Under the pieces are notes generated by a model. The model saw nothing but the letters and a program-made list of their open reading frames with translations. It was not told where the DNA came from and made no database searches. Of a DNA stretch of 64,000 nucleotides, positions 33,995-46,242 are shown in pieces. The DNA comes from Paragorgia papillata (Eukaryota > Cnidaria > Anthozoa > Scleralcyonacea > Coralliidae). The stretch spans positions 156,501-220,500 of the forward strand of contig JAWNZC010000224.1 of the NCBI GenBank assembly GCA_035771165.1. The letters run 5' to 3'. Both the position numbers and the translations under genes were made by a program. How positions within the stretch are numbered: position 1 is the stretch's first letter; each line of letters opens with the position of its first letter.

Positions 33995-34588
33995 TTTATT
34001 ATATGGCTGGGCTTGTTTTCGGGTCATTACGCCAAACGGCGCACGCTGATTGGTCGCTGAGAGGTCCGGAAAAAGCCGTAATGCCCTCTCGGCACTGTGA
34101 GAGGGCATTACGTCCTTTTTAATGACCTGCAAGTTTTGGCGGGAAAATTACTGAGTTGATTTGAATGAAAATAAATGCGAATTAGATATATTCGTTGGAA
34201 AATTTTGAGCAATAATACGTCCTGAAACACCAGTGTTTCTTTTTATAAAAACTTCTTATTATATCGAAAAATAAAACTTCTTATTATATCGAAAAATCAA
34301 AGCCTAACAGGTGTAAACATGAAGCGAAACGGAACAAGCTCAAAAGTAAGAACTAAGGTGAACAGCGACACCTGATCAAGACAAACGTAGAACTAAAAAC
34401 AGATAAGAAAACAAACCAAAAGCCATATAATAAAAGGCTTATTAACCTCGTTTTCTCGGTCTGTACGGGAAAATATTTGCCCTCGGTTTCTCTCGCACAA
34501 ACGTCGCTCCTTCGTCGCTCGGTCTGTACGAAAACTTCATGCAAATACTTTCCCGTACAGACCTCGAACTCGGTTAATAAGCCTTTAA
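33995..34588. mobile_element. Insertion specific to gene B, EGF-FReD intron
   Basis: Gene C reads GTACATATATACTTAAATTT without a break (59400), while gene B has about 590 extra bases at this point. The insert contains a 17-base inverted pair around 34075-34110 (CGTAATGCCCTCTCGGCAC / GAGAGGGCATTACG) and the words GGTGTAAACATGAAGCGAA. The latter recur reversed at 48835-48860, where a second copy of the family lies (about 48700-49035). Confidence 0.65.
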
Positions 34589-34589
34589 T

Positions 34590-34733
34590 ATACTTAAATT
34601 TATAAAATACAATAAAATTAATGTGCTGCTTAGGTAACGTTGAATTGGGAAAAAATACATATATACTTAAATTTATAAAATACAATAAAATTAATGTGCT
34701 GCTTAGGTAACGTTGAATTGTAAAAAAATATCG
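34590..34733 (+). repeat. 78-bp tandem duplication
   Basis: TATACTTAAATTTATAAAAT through AACGTTGAATTG occurs twice in succession in gene B and once in gene C (59407-59464). Confidence 0.85.
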
Positions 34734-35152
34734 AAATAGTAAAGGTTCTATAAATCGAATTGAACTGTACGTTTCTTTGATAAAGGGCCTTAGCTCGAAA
34801 CGCTATCGAACTGCATGCAATATTCCTTAATCTAAATTGCACTTCAAGTTTTAGGCTGCAGTATTGAAAAATTATTGGGGCCAACCAGCTAGCCGTCTAC
34901 AAATTATTTGGTCAAACCAGTCACAAATCCTTGGGGCCCACAAGGTACAGATCCTCAGTGGGCCACGCAGCTCTTGTGCTTAGTTGACGCGTTCAGTCAA
35001 GTGATCGTCGTCTGTGATCTATTACAGTACACACATGGAAAAATGTATTGTATTTGTTAAATACACATTGTAAAATTCTAATTATAAGACCTGGGGCCAG
35101 AGCTTATACAGCAATAATGCCGCGAGTGTGCTTATGATCGAGAGAGCTTCGA

Positions 35153-35351
35153 CACTGCAAAACCTCCAATTCTTGTCAAGATAATTTTTCTTGTTTTGAG
35201 ATTTTATTTCTTGTTTTAAGATATTTAATCTTGTTTTAAGACAAAATATCTTGTCAAGAAACCGCAGTAAGATTATTATCTTGCAAACGGGACAAGAAAA
35301 TCTTAAAACAAGTATTTTTTTCTTAAAACAAGTTTTTGGGAATTTGCAGTG
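35153..35351. mobile_element. 199-bp MITE with CACTGCAAA ends, only in gene B
   Basis: CACTGCAAAACC on the left and GAATTTGCAGTG on the right enclose inverted CTTGTTTTAAGA / TCTTAAAACAAG words. Genes A (8565) and C (59885) read GAGAGAGCTTCTAGTT without it. It lies about 170 bases before the FReD exon, so the exon's upstream intron is longer here. Confidence 0.8.
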
Positions 35352-35519
35352 TAGTTATGGGAAGCGAAAAATGTTTGGAGACACATACCAGACACATTAC
35401 GTTTTCCCTGTAGCTATATATTTGCTCTAGATGTGTCTTTACAATACAACAACATATGCACGTTTAAGTTGGATTTACACTTTTATATATTTGTGACACT
35501 ACTTAATCTTTACATATAG

Positions 35520-35903
35520 TACTGCGGAAAAGTTGTGCTGATTTGTACAAAAATGGAGTAAAAGAAAATGGCGTGTACACAATTGATCCAGATGATCAAG
35601 GAGCTTTTGATGTAAGGTGTGACATGACAATTGAATCAGGAGGTTGGACTGTTTTTCAAAGACGAATGGACGGAAGCGAAAATTTTTATCTAAATTGGAC
35701 TGACTACAAAAATGGATTTGGTAATCTCAGTGGAGAGTTCTGGCTTGGACTGGACAAGATAAATCGTTTGTCAAAGAGTGGTCAAGATATTTTGAGAGTT
35801 GATCTGGAAGATTTTGAAAACGAGACACGTTACGCTAAGTACAGCACATTTGCCATGGCAGATGAAACGGACCTATATAAGTTGACAGTTGGAGGTTATT
35901 CAG
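35520..35903 (+). CDS. FReD gene B, N-terminal half of fibrinogen-related domain
   Basis: The 384-nt exon is phase 1 at both ends. It starts [20 protein letters not shown] and contains [31 protein letters not shown] and [14 protein letters not shown]. It keeps the usual two cysteines of this half. With the EGF exon before it the junction reads NCTV-LRKSC. Compared with gene A it has ESGG for DRGG in the loop before GWTVFQ. Confidence 0.94.
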
Positions 35904-36384
35904 GTGAGAAACGTTTTATTTGAGAAAGTTATTAACAAGGTACAAAGATCTTTGTTTGTATTTGCGTATTAGAAAATTGAAACGTGTCGTACGCTTGGTC
36001 AAATTTGTGCAAGGCAAGTCGCCACAATTGCAGTATTGCAGAAGAATTGCTTTATACTGTGTGCGACGATTGTAGAAACTTGTCTCGCGAAGATTTTGGC
36101 TATTGTACAAAATGGTAAATGTCTTGTTATAGCACGTTCACACGATCTGATTAATCGGATCCGATTATTGTGCTGATGTATGTATGTGATTGACTAGAGT
36201 GACTTACAAGAGTTGCAATATAGTATGGTTTGGTATACTACCGAAATATGGAACGTAGATTATGTGATTCGAGCGAAGGTCCTTCGTCAGAGAGAAACGC
36301 CACACTACTTTGACTTGCAAGAGTGTCGAGTAATTTGCTGGCGAACACTACAGTTTTTACCTTGATATGTAAATCACATACAGT

Positions 36385-36937
36385 AAGGTGGCTCCATACA
36401 GTTTCTTCAAATATGGAAAATACAAGTTTGAGAGTCCAAAACACGTGCATAAACAATTCGGAAAAAGAATAAAACTAAATGTTATTCATGGTTAAACATT
36501 TTGACAATAAAAAACTGTTCCAAATAAATAGTAGTACCAAGTAAAGAGTAATCAATAGATCGATTTAAAAAAATTCTGTAGATCCAAATTTTTTAAAAAT
36601 TAACAAACATGGATTTTCGGGAAAAAAAAATTATTCGTTCAACAGAATTCTTTTTAAATCGGCCTATTGATTACTCATACTTCAAGAAAAGTTTTAATGA
36701 AAAAAAAATTGGGGGTCACCAAAGTTTTTTTCGAATTAAATTAGTTTTAAGGGTAATTGGCAGTCATTTTGAAACGTCATTGTCGCCATAGCAACAACGG
36801 TTGGTATTTATCTGGTAACAGTTTTTGATTGTCAGACTGTTTAACTACGCATAACATTTAGGTTTATTCTTTTTCCGAATTACTGATGCATGTGTTTTGG
36901 ACTTTCCACTTTTCAAGAAACTATATGGAGCCACCTT
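36385..36937. mobile_element. Fold-back MITE, FReD intron of gene B
   Basis: This is the same element as at 9581-10140, with ends AAGGTGGCTCCATACAG and CTATATGGAGCCACCTT. The left TTAA has mutated to GTAA. It is shared by descent with genes A and C. Confidence 0.8.
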
Positions 36938-37585
36938 AACAGGAGATTCAGATCTGATTATTTTACAACTCATTAATAATTTATGAGAAAAAATTTAAAA
37001 GAAATATATATTTAATCAGTATTTAGAAATCGGAGGAATATTACGGTCAAATTTAGCAAACTTTTGGTCGATTTTGTCTTAAAATATTGATTCGTTTGCG
37101 AAGTTATATTCAACACTCGTCAGTGTGGTTAAAACATAGTTAATAGAGCATATACATGGTTTGGAAGCTCTATTTTCTTTCAACATGAAGGATGGTCATA
37201 TTGAACTGACAATGGAGATCCTTAAATGGAAGTAAATTGTATGGACACGTGACGATGAAGCACCACAACACGTGACGATGAAGCAAAAAAACCGATAGTT
37301 GCTATTGGATGACTGCTTCATTATACAGAAAATACAATACCGTGAAATTGCACAAATTTCCATAAACTTGAACAAAAACATAGAACAATCACCTTGGACG
37401 AGTTTCCAAACCATGTATATGTTCTATTAACTATGGTTAAAACAACACGCGGCTTTGCCTCGTATTTTCAACCTGCTTGGCTGTATTTAGAAATTGGAGA
37501 AAGAAAACTCTCGCGTTGGATATATTAGATCGGATTATGTGAACGCGTCTTTAAACGGACATGGTGCATTTTTTCTCTTTACAAG

Positions 37586-37851
37586 GTAATGCTGGTGACT
37601 CACTTGCTCTGCACAATGGAATGAAGTTTACCACTAAAGATAAAGATAATGACAAACGGAGTGGTGAAAACTGTGCTGTGAGTTACAAAGGTGCCTGGTG
37701 GTACGCTGGCTGTCATGACTCCAACTTAAATGGTTTGTATCTTCGTGGTACTAACACTAAACAAGCTCAAGGCGTTGTCTGGTATCACTGGAAAGGAAAC
37801 TACTATTCTTTAAAGACAACTGAAATGAAAATCAGGCCACGCAACTTTTAG
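37586..37851 (+). CDS. FReD gene B, C-terminal half of FReD and stop
   Basis: The 266-nt terminal exon follows TTTACAAG and encodes [20 protein letters not shown], then [20 protein letters not shown] and ends EMKIRPRNF, stop at 37849-37851. The acidic KDKDNDK loop fits the calcium site of FReDs, and the C-H-D-S-N-L-N-G segment is the ligand-pocket loop. From ATG 30166 to this stop the whole gene is in frame (397 residues). Confidence 0.94.
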
Positions 37852-38132
37852 AATATATTTGTTCACACAAAACAGCGTTATTGTTAGAGAAAAGCTCATT
37901 TAATAACCATAATTATTTTTGTTATATATCAGGTGTCAAAATCCATTGTTCTAGGGTTCTGATTGGGTGAGCAGTTTTTGCATGACAGTCAAAAAATTTG
38001 AACGTGATGTTTTACGCGTAACCCATCGCAGCGGGCAACCTAACATTTCAAAAGTTGATTGGCACTAATCCTGCAATAAGCGTTAATCTGTTGTTTTCCG
38101 TATTTTCTGACTGACTGTTTCACTTCACAGAC

Positions 38133-38138
38133 AATAAA
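38133..38138 (+). terminator. Likely polyadenylation signal of gene B (AATAAA)
   Basis: This is the same conserved context as in gene A, about 280 bases after the stop. Confidence 0.6.
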
Positions 38139-38641
38139 AGCTTTATTAATTCGTACCAAGGTGTGGAAAAAGAAACCTCCGTCTTATTTGTATGATCAAC
38201 TATGTCTTATTTGAAATAGCACTAAAAATGACAGAGTAACATATTTTGCATTTTTTTTATTCTTAGCTTTGCTTGGTTGTTTGATAAGCAAATTAAACAT
38301 CTTGACGTCATAAATTAACATCTTAGCGTATATAATGAGCCATTGGAGAATATTATATATCTTTGCTATTATCAAACATAATAGCGCTCCGTCGTGGTGA
38401 CGTCACTATTTAAGTTTGCCGCTTTTACCCACAATTCTTGCAGTCCGAACAATAGATAATGGCTCATTTGCAATCATTTGGAAGTCAATTTTGGTTTGTT
38501 TGTCCGCATTATGGGCTATAAATAGCAGCTCGACGGTACGCTATTACTTGAAAATCTACATGTTTGGTGTTGTGAGAGAAACACACCCACGCGCTTCCGT
38601 CGAATTAATTTGGTTTAATAATAGCAAAGATATATAACCTT

Positions 38642-39336
38642 CCATGCAACCTCGTCCCCAGCGCCATTTGTGGGGGCTGGGTCATCTTGGCTGGCAAAAG
38701 CAAAATGGCGGGAACAAATGGCCCTGGCACAGACTGAACCTGGATGCTTTAGGTATTCTGATTGGTGGAAGCAAGGCAGGTGCTCAGGCTAACTCTTGGG
38801 CATTAGTTTAAAGGGCCCAAATTATAAATAAGTGATGGCGGCAAATTTAAAAACAACTTCAAAATGAATGAAAATGAGAGAAAAGCTGGCGAAACACCCA
38901 AAAAAACAAAAAAACGTGGGAAGAATATGCAATGATGGGTTTTGTCGTCTTTGTGCCCTGCCATACAACGAAGTCCATGAGGCAACCAAATTTTTTTCTA
39001 AATCTAGAGAAACGAATTGGAAAGACTTGTGACAAAAAAGTGAAAAAAGACAAAGAGTATTTTAGTATTGAGGTGGCAAAAGAAGGTAATTTCGCTGTAG
39101 TTAGAATTATCCAAAGCATATCGAACGCAGTATAAGAATACATTTAACGTGAGCGACATCTTGAATCTTGCAAGTCAATCGAAAGCCTGACTAGGCGCAA
39201 CAAACTTTGAGAAAATTGGGTACGAGTCAAAAATGAGGCATTATATGGCGCATTCTTGGCAGCCTGTGCCAGGCCCATTTTGTTCCGGCCATTTTGTTTT
39301 TGCCCAGCCCCCACAAATGGCCCTGGGACGCGGTTG
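38642..39336. mobile_element. Mutator-like element (unit B copy)
   Basis: This is the same element as at 12850-13340, at the same place, with the ATAACCTTC target duplication at the right end (39337-39345) and its left partner just before the element. It is about 200 bases longer than the A copy because of extra sequence after CTGGCAAAAGC. A 67-codon open frame (38932-39135) is disrupted in copy A and is not called as a gene. The left limit is good to a few bases. Confidence 0.65.
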
Positions 39337-41458
39337 ATAACCTTCTTCGATAAATCGTTAAGTACGTGTGTCATCTAGATGTCTAATTTGCATATCCAAA
39401 CAACCAGAAATATCTCAACAATGAAGCAAGGAAACGAAAAACTGCAAAAGATGTTACTTTGTCATTTTAAGTGTTCTTTTAAATAAGACAGACTTAATTT
39501 TCACCTTATAAGCACTTTTAATAGAGGTTTCATTGTATTCTAAAAGTAGCGAGGCTGAATTTTCATCTCTGCATGGAAGACTGGAGGTATACAAACTTCA
39601 GGTCTACATGTTTTCTATTGGTTTGCCTGGTCAATGATCAGAAGATAACACTTCAGTTATATATATATATATATATATAGCACACTGGGTTAGGCACGTT
39701 TGGAGTTAGGATTAGTGTTCGGGTTTGGGACAGTGTTAGGATTAGCACAACCACTTATAATTGTTGTTGTAGTAAGTCTTGGGATTATAATGTTTAAATT
39801 TAAAACTTTGAGCCTATGTTATAAATAGCGCTTATAATTGTTGTAGTAAGTCTTGGGATTATACCTATGTATAAGTTTAAAAATGTAGAAAAGCGTTTAG
39901 TTCAGTATAGTTCTTGTGTGAACAATAAAACAAATGAGTTGAAGTTGTACATTTAACTATATAACTCTTGCATTGCCTAGTTACTTCGTGCGGAATCAAT
40001 AACATTCGACGTTCTTGACGCAATAATTTTGACACAACATTTTTGACGCGGTATTTTTGACGCGACATTTTTATTGCGGTATCTTTGACCCGACATTTTT
40101 GACGCTAAACAGGGCACCGCTTTTTAGTTCTGACACATTACCGCTAGCGGTTTTCCCTTTCTCGCGCATCGCAAGTTCACCACTTTTTGCGAAACAGTTT
40201 TGAAGCTGAAAATGTTGTTGTATGCGTGACATATGTTGCGTGGTTTTGCAATAGACTGAAGCAATAACATATAATATTGAGTTCTTGGATAGCGATATGT
40301 CGCGTGGTTTTGAAATATAACAAGACGCCTGGTCAGGCGTTCACACGCCTGGTCGGGCTACTGCAAAATCACAGTGCTATATATAGTACGTGAAGGTTAC
40401 TGAAGTGTTATCGAAGCTGCAATCACTACATATACGCAGGTTGTCGCATGTAGTGCTAAGATCTAAAGTCTAAACACATTGGTCACAGACAAAAGTCAAA
40501 ACACAATCCAATTCTAAGATAGAAAACACAATTTGCAATACACAAAACACGATTGCCTGTATTTAACGTATTTCCACACATGCACACAGCGTTCATATGT
40601 CGAGTCTCTTCGGGTATTAAGCTATTAACGGCGTGTGCGATTGTAAGCGTATACAATATCAAAACTATGTCTGTGAACACACAAAACACATCCGAGATGA
40701 GAAAGACTTGATCAGACATCAGGAAAGCAAAGAAAGAAAGCATTATTTCCACACATGTACAGCGTTCATATGTCAAGTCTCTTCGGGTATTAAATATCAA
40801 CACAGCTTCATGTTTACGGCGTGTGCGATTGTAAGCGTATATAATATCAAGATATTTGCCAGCAACATTAATGACCAATAACTATGACTGTGAACACACA
40901 AAACACATCCGAGACGAGAAAGACTTGATCAGACATCAGGAAAGCAAAGAAAGAAAACATTTGGCATGCAAGCATCAGTTTCGCAAAGCCTGATGGGATG
41001 ACGTAATGATTGCCATTTCGCGACATAGACAAAAAACACAACAATAAAAAACGGAGCCGAAACCTAGACTCGGCTACCACAGGTAGCCCGAGTAACTACG
41101 CAATAAATGAGGTTATGCAATAAGCAAGGTTAACAGCTAGGTAACCGCGCGCGGTGCAAGCTGGGGATCAGCGGCCATGGAAGACTGGTACTAGTTGAGC
41201 GTCGTCATAGTGTTGGAGTCAGATGAAATTAGATATTCCCACCATCCCTCCCTTCAATCAAAGAGGTAAGTGTAATACTTCCACCAATTAATTGGTGTGA
41301 TCGGTGCAAGCCATACCGAGTGGGGGTGGTCAGCTCAAGATCCTGCATGGATGGATCTTAACCTGGATCCAAGTACCGCTATTCGCCCCAGGCCCCCACC
41401 GAGCTACGGCTTGCACCAACCTTCCAGACGGGTAAGTAAAAAGGTGAACGAGGATGTT

Positions 41459-42592
41459 AACATATAATATTGACGTGTTGGATACCGATATGTCGCGTGG
41501 TTTGGAAATAGAACGAGGCAATAACATATAATATTGACCTGTTGGATAGCGATAAGTTGCGTGGTTTTGAAATAGAACGAGGCAATAACATATAATATTC
41601 ACCTGTTGGATAGCGATAAGTTGCGTGGTTTTGAAATAGAACGAGGCAATAACATATAATATTGACCGGTTCGATAGCGATAAGTTGCGTGGTTTTGAAA
41701 TAGAACGAGGCAATAACATATAATATTCACCTGTTGGATAGCGATATGTTGAATAGAACGAGGAAATAACATATAATATTGAGTCCTTGGATAGCGATAT
41801 GTTGCATGGTTTTGAAATAGAACGAGGAAATAACATATAATATTGAGTCCTTGGATAGCGATATGTTGCATGGTTTTGAAATAGAACGAGGAAATAACAT
41901 ATAATATTGAGTCCTTGGATAGCGATATGTTGCGTGGTTTTGAAATAGAACGAGGAAATAAGATATAAAATTGAGTCCTTGGATAGCGATATGTTGCGTG
42001 GTTTTGAAATAGAACGAGGAAATAACATATAATATTGAGTCCTTGGATAGCGATATGTTGCGTGGTTTTGAAATAGAACGAGGAAATAACATATAATATT
42101 GAGTCCTTGGATAGCGATATGTTGCGTGGTTTTGAAATAGAACGAGGAAATAGACTTTATTCAAAAATGGCCGCCGAATTAGAATTGTTTTATGTGCATA
42201 TAAATTAGCCCTTATGACCTCGTTTTAAAGTAAAAATTCTTTTGAATTTCACACATAAAAACGAGTTCATAAGGGCTAATTTATATGTATATAAAAGAAT
42301 TTTAATTCGGCGGCCATTTTTGAATAAGATCTATAACATATAATATTGAGTCCTTGGATAGCGATATGTTGCGTGGTTTTGAAATATAACTACGCAATAA
42401 CATATAATATTGAGTCCTTGGATAGCGATATGTCGCGTGGTTTTGAAATATAACTACGCAATAACATATAATATTGAGTCCTTGGATAGCGATATGATAT
42501 CTTGCGTGGTTTTGAAATACATGTAGAGCGAGGAAATAACATAATATTGATGTGTTGGATAGCGATATGTTACGTGGTTTTGAAATAGAAAT
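41459..42592 (+). repeat. 64-bp satellite array, about 15 units
   Basis: The unit reads AACATATAATATTGAGTCCT, TGGATAGCGATATGTTGCGT, then GGTTTTGAAATAGAACGAGG and a few more bases. Starts fall near 41459, 41523, 41587, 41651, 41715, 41768 (11 bases short), 41832, 41896, 41960, 42024 and 42088. After a MITE they resume near 42335, 42399, 42463 and 42538. The long minus-strand open frames here exist only because the unit happens to lack stops in some frames. Unit A has a single copy at the matching place. Confidence 0.93.
42153..42331. mobile_element. 179-bp MITE inside the satellite, TA target site
   Basis: The inverted ends are GACTTTATTCAAAAATGGCC and GGCCATTTTTGAATAAGATC, and pairing continues through GCCGAATTA and the inner AGCCCTTATGA / TCATAAGGGCT words. 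TA flanks both sides, as for Tc1/mariner-type elements. It splits the satellite array, so it inserted after amplification. Confidence 0.8.
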
Positions 42593-44732
42593 TGTTAAAG
42601 ACTGACCGAATTGGACAAATTGAACGAGCCGACAAATATTTATGCGGTGCAAGACGGGAGTCGTATGAAATGACGGATTTAACGACTCGTTCGACCCGTA
42701 TCTGTTCGACAGTATTGGACATGCATGCATGGATGTCAATACTACGTAAATTATTCGTGGTTTCTGCTAGATACTGAACTTTAGACCGCCGTCGTCGTCC
42801 TAGCTTGCTTAAGCTCATACCTTTATAGTGAAGTTTGCGAAATGTCAATTTAGTCTCTCACTAATGGCGCCGGTCAGGCAATTGTTTAGGTAGGTCAATA
42901 CAAAGACGGAAAATTTGGGACACAATGCTCTGCTTTTGGGTGTAAAAAACAAAAAAGGAAGGGAAAAAACGATGCAGTTGGTCTCTTATAGCACCTGGGT
43001 CAAAGTTAGCCCGGGTTTACTAGAAAAATTTCACAGGTAGGGTCAGCTTGCTGCCCGGGTCAACTTTATTAAACGTTGTTACCAAGCACTAATAACAAGA
43101 AGCCTGGAAATTATTAAAAAGTTGTCCCGTACACTGACCTATATATAACTGGACTGCGTGCTCCTATTACCTTTGAGCTAGCCAAAGTGTCGCCTCAACC
43201 GTTTAATGGCGGCATTTATGGGTCCTTTTGTTAATGGTGAAGGTCGCTGACCGATACCTAAGAACAGGACTGATGACACATGTTTTTAAAACTGCATTTT
43301 CCTCGGCAATAATTCAGTCGAATTATATTAGCAGACGGAAAACTCGTTAGTTCTTACTTCCTAGGTGTTTTAAAATCCGGTAAACGACGAGTTTTAAGAC
43401 AAGTTTTTAAGGGTTTTTTTAAGGCAAGAAAGCCGGACGACAAACTATATCAGACTGGGACAGTAGAAGACCGTCAAAATCCGTCAGTCAGAAAGCTTTC
43501 GTCTTCTAATAAGAAGACTTCATCGAGTTATAAAAAACAACACATGGAAAAGGTTGATAAAGACACTCTAACGAGAACTCGGCTACGCCTCGCTTCTTTA
43601 CGATTTTCTCGTGATCTTCAGAGATTCTTTATAGAGCTGGCGACTTCAAAAAACAAAATGTTTGTAGATTTTCATGACCATGTGTATTGACAGTCTTCTT
43701 TATTTTATTGCCAAGTGTTCGTGCCGTACGCCCGGAACGTCTTTAATTCAGACTGCTAGAAAGCTACACTGAACAGTAATTGTCTAGGAATTATTGTAGT
43801 TCAGAACTACAATAAGAGTATTATGAAAAAGGTCCCGGGTCGCTCAGCGACAAACGTAAATTATATACGTGGAAAAACCACCGAAATATTTTGTTTGCAC
43901 AAACTCGAGTTCATGTTCTACTGATATTCCTATTTGGTCAGACAAATAATTCAGGCCTCTTGAGTCGTTCCACAATAAATTAACAATGAGCAACGCCGTG
44001 CATGCATTAACTCTTTCCTGTCGAATTTGTAGAATAGTATTTTATTCTGGCTAACGCCAGACGATTTTATTCACCCCTGGGGAAGCCCAGCTCGCACAGG
44101 AACGAGTTAAAGTAAGAAAATCGCTTTGTATTTACTAAGTATTTACATGTCATAAATCCCATAAAAATGCCGTACATTTTGAAAGTGAAAATGGGGAGAC
44201 GTTTTTGGGCAGCACTCGCAGTCAACTAGTCAAGTTATATATAGGTCAGTGGATGTAATAGATCAAGCACGAGGAAGAGTGTTTCATCCGATATCCAAAC
44301 CCGAAAAGTGGGTTAAAAAACGAGGCCGCATTGCTTCTCAAACAAATCAGGATTTAAGGGCAAAGGTGCGTGGAGTAGGCCAACTTGGGTGGAGTGGTGG
44401 GCAAACTTGGGTGGAGATGTGGAGTGGGCAAGCTTGGGTGAAGTGGGCATCGGGGGTGTCATGTTAGCCACAGACTGTACAGAGTAGCCTGCGGAGTAGG
44501 CTAAAGGTTTTCGTCCCATTTGAGGCAACACTTGCGATAGTAACTTCTAGTATTTATATAATTTCTTCCTCGGATATTCAAACCTCCGTAGAATTGTGTG
44601 ACGTACACAAAAACTCATACGCCAGAATGACAATCGTATACAACAATCGTATCGTGTACATTGGCCTTAATGTAACAATAATCTAGAGAAAATTAATAAA
44701 ATAGACCTTGGCATAGGCCAAGCTCTTGGCAA
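42593..44732. other. Spacer after unit B, no gene seen
   Basis: No exon of a known domain is recognised. A copy of the TTAACTCTTTCCTGTC repeat lies at 44009-44110. The stretch near 44340-44460 is rich in GGGTGGAGTGGGC repeats, and the 72-codon open frames there on both strands have no known motif. Confidence 0.4.
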
Positions 44733-44733
44733 C

Positions 44734-44860
44734 GGCTTCCGTAGCTCAGTGGTCAGAGCACTGCACTAGCATCGCGGGTTCAATTCCGAGTCAGAAGGCC
44801 TTGCGGGTTCAATTCCCAGTCAGAAGGCCTTGGTGTTGCATTTTTTGCAACTGGTCCTGG
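44734..44860 (+). mobile_element. tRNA-derived SINE head
   Basis: GGCTTCCGTAGCTCAGTGGT has the pol III A box, and CGGGTTCAATTCC, present twice (about 44776 and 44808), is the B box. The acceptor and anticodon arms do not pair correctly, so this is not an intact tRNA gene. The second B box with GAGTCAGAAGGCCTT / CAGTCAGAAGGCCTT shows an internal 32-base duplication. Confidence 0.6.
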
Positions 44861-45188
44861 TTTGGTCTTATAATGTATATATTCTACACTCGAAATTTTC
44901 CTTCAGCAAAATTACCTAGAACATCCAGTTTAATCGAGTGAAATGCCAAATATTACTTGTAATATACCTAATTGAAGCAAACCTACTCTCTCTCTCAGGC
45001 TTTCAGAATTATTTCAAGTAGGCGGTTGCGATGAGAAAGTAGCCAGTTGGGAGGCGAACGGGGAGTTTTTATCTTTAAACTACAACTAAAGCCATTCTAA
45101 TATATTGTAATAAAGAACAACTGCTCAGACATTTTTTATACTGGATTTTATCAAATTTTACAAATTCTCAGTCTTAGTTATAAGTTAG

Positions 45189-45293
45189 AGTTATATACCG
45201 AGGATGGAGGCTTTATGCCAGATACATACCCCGAGGGGCCGCAGGCCCCGAGGGAATGTATCTGGCATAAAGCCGACATCCGAGGTATATAAC
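45189..45293. repeat. Near-perfect hairpin, about 105 bp
   Basis: AGTTATATACCGAGGATG and CATCCGAGGTATATAACT are the ends. GGCTTTATGCCAGATACAT pairs with ATGTATCTGGCATAAAGCC, and the loop is a short GGCCGCAGGCC palindrome. It could be a miniature fold-back element and could extrude as a cruciform. Confidence 0.85.
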
Positions 45294-45698
45294 TTACTTA
45301 TTTAATAGTTGAAGAGGTTTTCAACAAAGAGCTTGAAAGAACTGCGGGTGCCCGGTTAAGTGGGCAGCGCTTTATGTTCTTTTGTGAGTTCAGTCGTTCA
45401 TTCTTAATTTGTCCCTTGGCAACTATGCACTTAGTTTTAGGCACCGCCTTTTAGCACTGCGGCTGCATGGTTGACCAATAAGTTAAGACTTCAGAAGTCT
45501 TACACATTTGGTTGTTTTTGCTTTGATCACAATGGGAGTAATGGCGTAATATGTATATGAATACATCAAATTTGAAAGAAAGATTTATCTAGGGAACCGT
45601 TATTAGCTATAATTGGTGTATTGTGAAAAGGAGGTTAAGTAAATTTTCACAACTTTAAGGCGTAGTCTGAATTTTTGAAGTAATTAACTATAGCGAGA

Positions 45699-46242
45699 AT
45701 GGAAGAAAGCGATGAAGAAGTTTTTATCACGCAGAATATTTTTCGTGAAAGTTTCGAACTAGACTTCGATTTTAGTAGCTTATTAGAAGCTGAAGAACCA
45801 CTACTAATTAACACAGTAAGTGTTGAGGGAAATGAAGTTACTGGAGGCGAATGCTTGGTTGAGAGAGACGACTCAGACAAGAGACTAGAACAATGGCGCA
45901 ATCAGAGGGAAGTTGTTGTTATCACCGATGCAGAGTTGGAGAAGAGAAAGGAGACAAGGATACCCATTAATACGAAAACAAGCACCTGTTGGACGGTTAA
46001 TACATGGTCCGAGTGGGCTAATGAACGAAAATGGAAAAGCTAGTAAGGAGATATGTGCCACAGACAAGTACACGAAAGTAGAGTGTGATTTTCTACACCT
46101 TAACGATGAGGAGTTGAATTATTGGTTGAGTAAGTTCGACAAAAAAAAGAGCCAGGACGTTGTTACACGCCAAATTCACCCTACCAAATGTGCTGTGGAA
46201 TACAGCGATATTTGCGAGATAATGGAAAACCTGTTCAATTGA
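45699..46242 (+). pseudogene. Crypton / KIAA1958-like coding relic, frameshifted
   Basis: The first frame (45699-46043) gives an acidic N-terminus, then RIPINTKTSTCWTVNTWSEW and ANER. The homology then moves to another frame with HLNDEELNYWLSKFDKKK and ends at 46242. Motifs of the type K-x-T-x-W-x-V-x-x-W-x-x-W and L-N-Y-W-L-S-x-F occur N-terminal to the DUF3504 region of KIAA1958, QRICH1 and ZMYM-type proteins, which derive from Crypton tyrosine-recombinase transposons. The recombinase part itself is absent. The frame change near 46040 and the missing rest point to a dead copy. The family call is from memory of motifs only. Confidence 0.5.

Noticed and set aside
41330..42164. Minus-strand open frames of 145 to 232 residues with a repeating pattern
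   Set aside because: They follow the 64-bp satellite. Homologous single-copy sequence in unit A is not open.
22428..44110. CRISPR array or other prokaryotic feature suggested by regularly spaced repeats
   Set aside because: The repeats are dispersed or strictly tandem without unique spacers, in a genome with spliced animal genes.
44734..44806. tRNA gene
   Set aside because: A and B boxes are present, but the acceptor and anticodon stems do not pair, and the B box is duplicated. It is better read as a SINE head.
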